DNA of 13,379 nt, taken from Actinomycetes bacterium. Its GTDB lineage: Bacteria; Actinomycetota; Actinomycetes; S36-B12. This document shows positions 7,431 to 13,379 of this stretch, piece by piece. The notes under the pieces are model-generated. The model was not told the DNA's origin and made no database searches. It was given only the letters and a program-made list of their open reading frames with translations. Within the stretch, counting starts at the first letter, position 1. The number at the start of each line of letters is the position of its first letter. Location of the stretch: contig JAUHZW010000037.1 of the NCBI GenBank assembly GCA_030425745.1, positions 1 to 13,379 of the forward strand, in the 5' to 3' direction. The position numbers and the translations under genes are program-made.

Positions 7431-7454
7431 CTCACCCGCTCACCCGCTCACCCG
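7431..7454. repeat. Three tandem copies of an 8-base unit at the PilX-like stop
   Basis: Three exact copies of CTCACCCG (minus strand CGGGTGAG) run head to tail. The first copy in the minus direction contains the TGA of the PilX-like gene. Because the unit is eight bases long, TGA falls in all three frames within 24 bases, making a three-frame stop. Confidence 0.9.
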
Positions 7455-9679
7455 ACGAGGATCACCTGGCGGCGCACCTCCCAGTCTCCGGGGCTCCCGA
7501 CTTCGTAGACGAGGACGACCAATCCCGACACCCCGGACGTGACCGAGACCTCGTCTCCGACTGAGCTGAGGGTGACCTGCGCCGGATCGGGTGATGAGGC
7601 CAATTGAACGTTGCGCACCGTCAGACCCTCCTCGTCGGCACGCAGGAGTGCACGAGTCACCGTCTCCCCGAGACCCTGCTTCTGAGGCACCAGTTCGCCC
7701 GTGCGTTCGTCACCCCACGGCTCGTCGGACAACTCGAGCATGTAGGGCGGAGTGCGAACGGTGAGGCGGTCGTCGTACTTGTAGGCCTTGCCATACCCGC
7801 TGCCGCCACTGATGCCTACCGCGCAGCGGAACTTCTGGGCCAGCGAGCCCCACAGGTAGATGTTCCCGTTGTCATAGCTCTCGTCATAGTCCTGCGTGGC
7901 GAAGCAGTGCTGGATGGCCAGCAGGGCCATGTTGTAGATCGGGTCGTTGGCGTTCGAGACCCGCCAGTCGTCCACCCATCGGTCATCGGAGTCTATGGGC
8001 CGGTAGAGATACGCGAATCGGCCGGCTGCGATGCCGAGTGTGCTCGACGAGTCCGGGCTTGGCTTGCCGTAGTCCGAGGCCCCCGGGCTCGCCGAAGGAT
8101 TCTCCAGTCGCGCGTCACGAAGACTGCTCGTCAGGATCATGTTGTTGTCCGAGGTCAGCATGAAGGCGCCGCGGTACTCGCCCTGGACGTACATGTCGCC
8201 GCTCGCGCAGGAGGATCCGTACCAGGGTGAGTCGGGGTCGGCGTCCTCCGACGGAAAACCTCGATAGGTCGTGCCCGAACTGAACTTCGCCTGGTCAACC
8301 GGGTCGTCGGGGATCACATAGGGGTATTTGCGCCCGCTCTTCAGCGTGCAGGTGGGCTCGCTGCCGGAGGCCCAGCGGTTCGCCTTCTCCCAGTAGTACT
8401 GCTGCGCCGGATCACCGTAGTCCACCCCCGGGATATCACCCTCGGAGTCGGGTCGGACGTCTTGAACGTAGATCACCAGGTCAGAGAAGTCGTCCACCCG
8501 TACCCGACCGGTCTTCTGGGCGGTGGCGGGGCTCTCGAGTCCTGTGCCATCGCCACCCTCGCCATCACAACCCGCCCGGGTGACCTTCGTGTCGGGGCTT
8601 GTCACGTAGTAGAAGCCCTCTCCACCCTCCTCTGCGAACCGGATGCGCGTCGGACCGGTGTAGATGCATCCGGTCTCGGCTGCCCGCTGCTTCAGCAGAC
8701 TCGGGTTCTCCGGAAGGTCCAGGATCGTGTCGTAGGCCGGATTGCGGTTGGTGATGTCCGTACCTGTCGGGCGCCATGAATTCCCCTGGTACGAATCGGG
8801 CGTCGAGGAGTATCCGGCGGACGAGTAACTCGCGGTGATGTAGCGATGCCCCACGGGGCAGCCGACCTCACCCGGCTCGAGTCCCTCCTCGGCAGTCCGG
8901 CAGGACGACGTGATGGAGTTGGCGTCGATGACGTTGCTGAGGTTCGTGTTCTGCAGCCACCAGACATCGTTCGTATGTATGCGCCCAAGCAGTTGCTCGG
9001 AGCTGAAGATGCCCGCCCAACGGCAGAAGCGCAGATTCCGCTGGTTGCCCTCAGACACGTTGCCGTAGCTGCTGATGGACACCGGGCCGGGTTCCGTCCA
9101 GCGCCGCCCGCACATGAGGCGCGCCGCCTCCTGGTAGGTGTACCCGGAGGAGGAGAACTCACGGGACCCGTACACGCCCGGGGTGTCGGGCGATGGTGAC
9201 TCGATGTCGCTCATGTACACGTAGTCAAGGGTGGAGCGCTTGGAGAGCACTGCCTCCACCGTCCTGGTCACACCATCCACTCGGCCGGTCGAGTAGGCCC
9301 GGACCTCTCCGACGGCTCCGGACTTGGTCGCGTCGATGCCATAGGTGAACTCCGCGTCCGTGTTGCCGCCGGGAACCGGTACCCACCCACCCAGCGCAAG
9401 GTTCGTCCCGTCGCCGGTGACCGAGGTGATGGTCCCGACCTGCAGGCGGGCCTCGAGATCAGCCAGACCGGCCTCAGCTGCGCTGAGGGCGGCGTAGGAC
9501 TTCTCGCTGAGGTCCGACGGTCGGATCTGGTTGATGACCGCTTGGGAGACGACCAGCACCAGGCCCATCATGAGGAGCCCCCACGCCATGACGAGCACCA
9601 TGGCGACGCCATCGTCTCGAGCCACGGGCGAATCCGCGGCCGAGGTTCCGGGAGCGGTCGGATCGCGATCGGGCGTCAT
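7448..9679 (-). CDS. Very large PilX-like pilin-related protein, candidate tip adhesin
   Basis: A 743-residue protein with a class III (prepilin-like) N-terminus: a polar leader ending RDDG (Gly24) followed by a hydrophobic helix VAMVLVMAWGLLMMGLVLVV. This resembles the PilX_N type. The glutamate normally at mature position 5 is replaced by leucine (Leu29), as in some PilX or GspK-like tip proteins. After a pilin-like helix (to about 80) comes a huge extracellular region rich in Ser, Gly, Tyr and Asp with ten cysteines, an even number fitting disulphides. Segments such as MLTSDNNMILTSSL (about 510) and NGNIYLWGSLAQKFRC (about 605) resemble the beta-strand repeats seen in large Gram-positive PilX-like proteins. 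Classical PilX is under 200 residues. The start overlaps the PilW-like stop as ATGA. Tip location and adhesion are inferred; no named adhesin domain is recognised. Confidence 0.85.
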   Translation of the reverse strand: MTPDRDPTAPGTSAADSPVARDDGVAMVLVMAWGLLMMGLVLVVSQAVINQIRPSDLSEKSYAALSAAEAGLADLEARLQVGTITSVTGDGTNLALGGWVPVPGGNTDAEFTYGIDATKSGAVGEVRAYSTGRVDGVTRTVEAVLSKRSTLDYVYMSDIESPSPDTPGVYGSREFSSSGYTYQEAARLMCGRRWTEPGPVSISSYGNVSEGNQRNLRFCRWAGIFSSEQLLGRIHTNDVWWLQNTNLSNVIDANSITSSCRTAEEGLEPGEVGCPVGHRYITASYSSAGYSSTPDSYQGNSWRPTGTDITNRNPAYDTILDLPENPSLLKQRAAETGCIYTGPTRIRFAEEGGEGFYYVTSPDTKVTRAGCDGEGGDGTGLESPATAQKTGRVRVDDFSDLVIYVQDVRPDSEGDIPGVDYGDPAQQYYWEKANRWASGSEPTCTLKSGRKYPYVIPDDPVDQAKFSSGTTYRGFPSEDADPDSPWYGSSCASGDMYVQGEYRGAFMLTSDNNMILTSSLRDARLENPSASPGASDYGKPSPDSSSTLGIAAGRFAYLYRPIDSDDRWVDDWRVSNANDPIYNMALLAIQHCFATQDYDESYDNGNIYLWGSLAQKFRCAVGISGGSGYGKAYKYDDRLTVRTPPYMLELSDEPWGDERTGELVPQKQGLGETVTRALLRADEEGLTVRNVQLASSPDPAQVTLSSVGDEVSVTSGVSGLVVLVYEVGSPGDWEVRRQVILVG

Positions 9680-10350
9680 GACAGGTTCACCAACTTCACC
9701 GTCTGCGTCACCCGAGTGTCGGGGACGGAGGCATCCCCGATCGAGACGACCAGGTAGGCCGGCACGAGCAGGCTGTCCGCGGGCAGGAGCGGTCCAGTGC
9801 CGGAGGGCTCAAACTCAACCGGGTTTGCGCAGTTGTCCTCCGGGTCGCACACGAAGTAGGAGATCTGCAGCGGGGAGTCGCCCTCCTCCGCGCTCACCGT
9901 CAGCAGGCGCCGCTCGCGTGCAGGACCGGGCCACGTCCACTCCCCATCGACATCGACCGGATCGGTCACCTCGGACACGACATCGGTATCACCGTCGGCG
10001 TTGACACGGGTAAAGACGCGAGCCCGGTAGGGGGCATCGGCCACCTCCCCCGTGCCGGAGTACGTGTACACGGTGATGTCGTCGACGGATGCATCCTGGA
10101 TCGCTGTCGTCCCCCCTGGCGGTGCGTCCGCATAGCGCAGCAGGCGCGACGTCCATTCCATGGCGTTCTGGGACTGCGTCTGGATCTCCGAGCGAGTGGT
10201 GGCCTCGCGGATGGCGCGAAAGGCCGAGACAGACAGGGCACCGACGATGATCATCAGGAGGCTGAAGATCCCCAGAGCCACAATGAGCTCGATGAGACTG
10301 AAGCCACGGTCATCGCTTCCAGTCGTCCGCTTTTGGGCCCGGCCGCTCAT
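9676..10350 (-). CDS. PilW-like minor pilin (type IV prepilin)
   Basis: A 224-residue type IV prepilin. The leader of 16 residues ends DDRG and is cut before FSLIELIVAL, with Glu at mature position 5 (Glu21) and a hydrophobic helix to about residue 43. The helix continues into TRSEIQTQSQNAMEWTSRLL, the pattern common in PilW/GspJ-like minor pilins. The globular part contains a cysteine pair close together (FVCDPEDNCANP) that may form a small disulphide loop. It sits between the PilV-like and PilX-like genes with ATGA overlaps on both sides, the same V-W-X order seen in other T4P minor-pilin operons. It should be processed by a prepilin peptidase and N-methylated, then assembled in the initiating tip complex. 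The exact subtype is uncertain. Confidence 0.9.
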   Translation of the reverse strand: MSGRAQKRTTGSDDRGFSLIELIVALGIFSLLMIIVGALSVSAFRAIREATTRSEIQTQSQNAMEWTSRLLRYADAPPGGTTAIQDASVDDITVYTYSGTGEVADAPYRARVFTRVNADGDTDVVSEVTDPVDVDGEWTWPGPARERRLLTVSAEEGDSPLQISYFVCDPEDNCANPVEFEPSGTGPLLPADSLLVPAYLVVSIGDASVPDTRVTQTVKLVNLS

Positions 10351-11657
10351 GGTGACGGACTCCCGCTGGGGAGCGAACTGTCCGAGCCGCTCGGCGACGG
10401 CGACGGGCTGGGCGCCAACTGCTCCGCGAGGGTGAACTCGACGAGGGTGACGGCGTCCTCCTCACCCTCGGCCGGCGGGGCGAGTGGGTTGTCCAGCGCG
10501 ACCGTCTCCGTGAGCCCCTCCGCCTCGGCGGTGAACCGCCAGTCGCCGTTCGGCAGGCCCGCCTGCACGACGCCCTCGTCATCAGACGCCCCGATCACCA
10601 GATCGGGGGTCGCGCAACCGCCGACGTGTTGGGCGGTGACCTCAACTCCCTCTGGCAGCCCCGAGATGCGCACTGGCCGCACCTCCAGGGCTGCTACGAC
10701 CGTCTCGCCAGCGGAGAAGTCGTAGGAGGAGCGTGCGGCTGCGTACTCCTCTGGATCAGCGTCGGGACAGGAGCCGGCCCAGGCGCTGAAGCCGCTCAGC
10801 GTGGGCCACTGACCTGTGACGGCGGTCCCGAGGCTGCCTTCTTCCGCCACGGCTCCGGTCTCGTTGACACGCCAGGTGACCGGCGTGCCCGACGCGAGAG
10901 GGAAGCCGGCCAGAGCAGACGTCCACTCGATCCCGGCCGCCGGGGCGAGACTGAAGGTCGGCTTCGCAAGGCTGCCGACATCCAGCGACGATGTGCCCTG
11001 AGTACCCGTGGGGGTGGAGGACACATATCCGTCGCGCGACACTTCGATGTCGATGTCACCACCTGCCGTGAGTCCAGGAATGTAGAGGCATCCGTCGTCG
11101 CCGGTCACGTACGTGAACGAGTTCTCCGGGTTGTACGGATCCAGCGAGTCGACGGTCACACCGGACACGGGCTGCCCCTGATGGTCGATCACCGAGATCG
11201 CTATCGCCGCGGTGCCCTCGTAGTCGCCGGCCACATCCGGGGTGATGATCGTGTCGACTACCGCCGGCGCGCCAAGCTCGGGGCTCGTGGCCGCGACTCT
11301 CACGCGAAGGTAGGCCTGACCTGGCGATGCCGCCTCGCAGGAACTGACGTCCTGACCCACACCGACCCATTGGGCAGAGGTCTCGACGACGTAGCCGGGA
11401 GGGGTGCCCGGCGGTTGGTCGTAGGTCAGGCCCGGCGTGATGTTCGCGGCCCCCAACGTGCGGAGATACTCCACCTGCGAACGTGCCACGTTGGCGGCCA
11501 ACACCCGCTCGTTGTTCTCGTCGATGGTCCGCAGAGACATCAGGAGGATCCCGACCGTCGCCGCCGAGACCGCTATGAAGATGACCACTGCAGCGAGCAC
11601 CTCGATGAGGGTGAAGCCCTCATCCGACCTGCCCAGGTCATCCACGTCGCACCCCAC
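10347..11657 (-). CDS. PilV-like minor pilin with carboxypeptidase-regulatory-like domain
   Basis: A 436-residue type IV prepilin, two to three times the usual minor-pilin size. Leader residues 1-14 end SDEG, followed by FTLIEVLAAVVIF with Glu at mature position 5 (Glu19) and a helix leading into NVARSQVEYLRTL, typical of PilV. At about 145-205, AISVIDHQGQPVSGVTV through to GCLYIPGL and EVSRDGYVSS is a carboxypeptidase-regulatory-like (transthyretin-type) beta sandwich. A second, weaker copy may lie at about 330-390 (GVEVTAQHVGG and LPNGDWRFTAEAEGL). Four mature cysteines are present. The C-terminus is a Pro-Ser tail (SPSPSPSGS and SGSPSP). The start is GTG at 11657 with little Shine-Dalgarno support, six bases after the hydrolase stop; GTG at codon 5 is an alternative. 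Surface display is known for the family; binding is inferred. Confidence 0.88.
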   Translation of the reverse strand: MGCDVDDLGRSDEGFTLIEVLAAVVIFIAVSAATVGILLMSLRTIDENNERVLAANVARSQVEYLRTLGAANITPGLTYDQPPGTPPGYVVETSAQWVGVGQDVSSCEAASPGQAYLRVRVAATSPELGAPAVVDTIITPDVAGDYEGTAAIAISVIDHQGQPVSGVTVDSLDPYNPENSFTYVTGDDGCLYIPGLTAGGDIDIEVSRDGYVSSTPTGTQGTSSLDVGSLAKPTFSLAPAAGIEWTSALAGFPLASGTPVTWRVNETGAVAEEGSLGTAVTGQWPTLSGFSAWAGSCPDADPEEYAAARSSYDFSAGETVVAALEVRPVRISGLPEGVEVTAQHVGGCATPDLVIGASDDEGVVQAGLPNGDWRFTAEAEGLTETVALDNPLAPPAEGEEDAVTLVEFTLAEQLAPSPSPSPSGSDSSLPSGSPSP

Positions 11658-11663
11658 ACTGAC

Positions 11664-13220
11664 TCAGGCGAACCACCCGATGTGAGCCCACCCCTCATGG
11701 GTTTCGGACCGCTGGCCGGTCTTCAGCCCCGAGTGAGACTCGTCGCCGCCTTGGGCACCGCCAGCGCCTTCTTGGGGGCCCGCACCCGGGATGACGCGGC
11801 GCACACCGAGGAAGTTGGCCGCGTCGGTCCCCGTGAAGGGAGCCACGTGAGCCACACCGCCGCACGTGCTGGTGTGCGCCATGAGCGGAGGGCCACCGGG
11901 AGTCGCTGGCCCGAGGTACATCACGACGTGCTGGTAGTCGCAGACCTCTCCCGCCGGGCAGGTGTCGTAGAGCACGAGGTCGCCCGGCTTGAGCCGGGCC
12001 GGTGCAATCCGCGCGTAGTGCGGGTCCAGGGCGGCTCCGTCCCAGGGAACCATCGTGCGGGTCGAGGGCGCCCACCCCTCAGTGGCCGTCTGAAGCCCGG
12101 CTCCTTCCGCGTAGGCGCGGGAGACGTAGCTGGAGCAGTCGTAGCGCCACGGAGCCAGTCGTCCCACGCCCTCGCACGCGTAGGGGGCCCCGAGACGCAC
12201 GAGGGCCCACTTGATCGCGAACGCGGCCTGCGGAGTCGCCGCTCCCTTGACCGCGCGGCGACACAGGTCACGGATGCTCACTCCTGCGGGAACGGTGCCG
12301 TCCAGCACCGCCTTGGGGCATCCCGAGGCGCCCACGACCGTCTGCGGCGCCGCGGCGGCGATCAGCTTGTCGAGGTCCTTGCGGTCGGATGTCAGACGCG
12401 CCCGAGTCTTCGCGAGCGACTTTTCCACATCGGCCAGTCGCTCACGGTCATCGTCCATGCGCAGCTGCGTCGACGCCGCCGCGGACTGGGCGACCACCGC
12501 GGCCGAACGAGCGGTGCGCAGGTCGGCATCCTCGCTGCCCGTGGCCGTGCGGAGGTAGATGACGGCATCAAGCCCTCGGAGCATGTCCTCGGGCTCGCTG
12601 CCGAGGACACCCATGACCACATCCACGTCCGTCGTCCCCGAGATGTAGAGGTCCTGCACGGCGACGTCCAACTGGTCGGCGGCGTCCTTGTACCCGAACT
12701 CGGCTCGGTTGCGGACGCGCATGACCGTCGCGAGGTCGCTGGAGGTGGCGTCCGCCAGGAGTCGTGCCGCGGCCAGCCTGACCTTCAGCACCGCCACGCG
12801 CTCGGTACCCGCTTCGATGCTGCGCCAGAGCCGTGTGTAGTCATCGACGAACCCGGGCGTGAGTGGTGGGGCAGCATCCGAGTGCTCCCGCTGCGCCTTC
12901 TCGCGATCCGGCTTGGGCTTCGCGGCCGGCGGCACGCCAGGGTCCGCACCCACCGCATCGGGCTCGGGCAGGCCAAGAAGGAGGTCCGGCCGGGTCGGGT
13001 CCACCCACGACGAGGGGTCTGGCAGCGCCGTGTCGACCGGATCGGCCGCCGGGTCCTCGATGGGCGCCGGAGCCTCAGCCGGTACCGACTCGACGACCAC
13101 CGGAGCGGGCTCGACGGCCGGCTCCTCGTCCGCCACCGCCCCACCCATGACTCCGCCCGTCAGCGCCACGGTCGCAGCAAGCGCGAGCCAGCGCGATCGA
13201 GGGCGAGGAATCCGGGACAC
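11664..13220 (-). CDS. Secreted coiled-coil NlpC/P60 peptidoglycan hydrolase (RipA-like)
   Basis: A 518-residue secreted endopeptidase of the NlpC/P60 family, which cuts the peptide stems of peptidoglycan. I choose GTG 13220: it gives a clean Sec signal (MSRIPRPRSRW, a hydrophobic LALAATVAL core, then GGAVA before DEEP), and a -10-like CATAAT lies six bases before it, as in leaderless genes. An ATG at 13268 would add 16 residues. After the signal come a Pro/Ala/Asp-rich linker (about 30-120), a long coiled coil (about 125-285) as in RipA- and CwlO-type hydrolases, and a C-terminal NlpC/P60 domain. Its nucleophile is Cys362 in YDCSSYV and its base His431 in YQHVVMYLG; His449 (MAHTSTCGG) may be the third residue. 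A Gly-rich tail follows. It stops six bases before the PilV-like start, so it probably shares a transcript with the pilins and may open the wall for the pilus. General cell-division hydrolysis is the main alternative. Confidence 0.9.
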   Translation of the reverse strand: MSRIPRPRSRWLALAATVALTGGVMGGAVADEEPAVEPAPVVVESVPAEAPAPIEDPAADPVDTALPDPSSWVDPTRPDLLLGLPEPDAVGADPGVPPAAKPKPDREKAQREHSDAAPPLTPGFVDDYTRLWRSIEAGTERVAVLKVRLAAARLLADATSSDLATVMRVRNRAEFGYKDAADQLDVAVQDLYISGTTDVDVVMGVLGSEPEDMLRGLDAVIYLRTATGSEDADLRTARSAAVVAQSAAASTQLRMDDDRERLADVEKSLAKTRARLTSDRKDLDKLIAAAAPQTVVGASGCPKAVLDGTVPAGVSIRDLCRRAVKGAATPQAAFAIKWALVRLGAPYACEGVGRLAPWRYDCSSYVSRAYAEGAGLQTATEGWAPSTRTMVPWDGAALDPHYARIAPARLKPGDLVLYDTCPAGEVCDYQHVVMYLGPATPGGPPLMAHTSTCGGVAHVAPFTGTDAANFLGVRRVIPGAGPQEGAGGAQGGDESHSGLKTGQRSETHEGWAHIGWFA

Positions 13221-13232
13221 GACCGGATTATG
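13220..13232 (-). promoter_or_regulatory. Probable leaderless promoter of the NlpC/P60-pilin operon
   Basis: On the minus strand CATAAT at 13232-13227 matches the TATAAT -10 box at five of six positions. It is followed by six bases and GTG at 13220, so transcription would begin at the start codon itself. No clear -35 box is seen, which is common in actinobacteria. It would be the promoter for the hydrolase and the three pilin-like genes. Confidence 0.5.
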
Positions 13233-13262
13233 CACAACGGGGGTCGAGGACGTCTGCGGCGC

Positions 13263-13268
13263 TACCAT
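13263..13268 (+). promoter_or_regulatory. Possible -10 box of the divergent right-edge gene
   Basis: TACCAT fits TANNNT and ends five bases before GTG 13274, consistent with a leaderless start. No -35 box is evident. It lies back to back with the hydrolase promoter. Confidence 0.3.
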
Positions 13269-13273
13269 GACGT

Positions 13274-13379
13274 GTGGCCCGCTTCCCCCGCGCTGCCGCC
13301 ACCGTCCATCGGGTGGGCGAGTGGCTCCATCCCGCGACCTCACATCGTCGCCGCAGCGAGGCCGAGCGCCGGATCCAGA
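13274..13379 (+). CDS. Start of an unidentified divergent gene, partial
   Basis: From GTG 13274 a frame stays open for 35 codons to the right edge, beginning MARFPRAAATVHRVGEWL. About 29 of the 35 third positions are G or C, matching the coding bias here. The start lies 53 bases from the hydrolase GTG and has a -10-like TACCAT just upstream but no ribosome binding site, suggesting a leaderless gene. The peptide is basic and has no recognisable family. A competing frame from ATG 13267 is also open but has less protein-like composition. No function can be given. Confidence 0.4.
   Translation, partial: MARFPRAAATVHRVGEWLHPATSHRRRSEAERRIQ

Noticed and set aside
13221..13343. Longer starts of the hydrolase at ATG 13268 or further upstream to 13343
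   Set aside because: They put 16 to 41 polar residues before the signal peptide and would overlap the control region or the divergent gene.
1..13379. CRISPR arrays, tRNA or rRNA genes, insertion sequences, phage genes or attachment sites
   Set aside because: No regularly spaced repeats, transposase motifs, terminal inverted repeats or RNA gene patterns were seen on either strand.

Overview
The window is GC-rich (roughly two thirds G+C, with third codon positions mostly G or C) and codes densely on both strands. It looks like chromosomal DNA of an actinobacterium (Actinomycetota, monoderm). The reasons are codon use, several GTG starts, apparent leaderless starts, and a type IV pilus (T4P) gene set without the outer-membrane parts PilP and PilQ next to a secreted NlpC/P60 wall hydrolase. 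The genus cannot be told from the sequence.

Layout, left to right. (1) 1-3726, minus strand, transcribed leftwards: a PilT-like ATPase (pilT2), then the assembly ATPase pilB, then a second PilT-like ATPase (pilT1) that starts at a GTG inside the end of pilB and runs off the left edge. (2) 3727-3866: a 140-base divergent control region with a 28-base dyad next to the pilT2 start. (3) 3867-6531, plus strand: pilM-pilN-pilO with ATGA overlaps, encoding the inner-membrane alignment platform. (4) 6585-7376, minus strand: an unrecognised 263-residue protein with a strong ribosome binding site. (5) 7448-11657, minus strand: three pilin-like genes joined by ATGA overlaps. These are a PilV-like pilin with a carboxypeptidase-regulatory-like domain, a PilW-like pilin, and a very large 743-residue PilX-like protein with ten cysteines. 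(6) 11664-13220, minus strand: a secreted coiled-coil NlpC/P60 peptidoglycan hydrolase whose stop lies only six bases before the PilV-like start. (7) From 13274, plus strand: the beginning of a probable divergent gene, cut by the right edge.

Together the genes describe one machine. PilB should power pilus extension, and one or both PilT proteins retraction. PilM, PilN and PilO couple the cytoplasmic motor to the envelope. The three pilin-like proteins probably form a tip or priming complex. The NlpC/P60 enzyme, apparently in the same transcript, is well placed to open the thick wall for the fibre. The major pilin, PilC and the prepilin peptidase are not in the window and would be expected beyond its edges, most likely to the left. 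The least explained parts are the large PilX-like protein, the domain-carrying PilV-like pilin and the 263-residue unknown.
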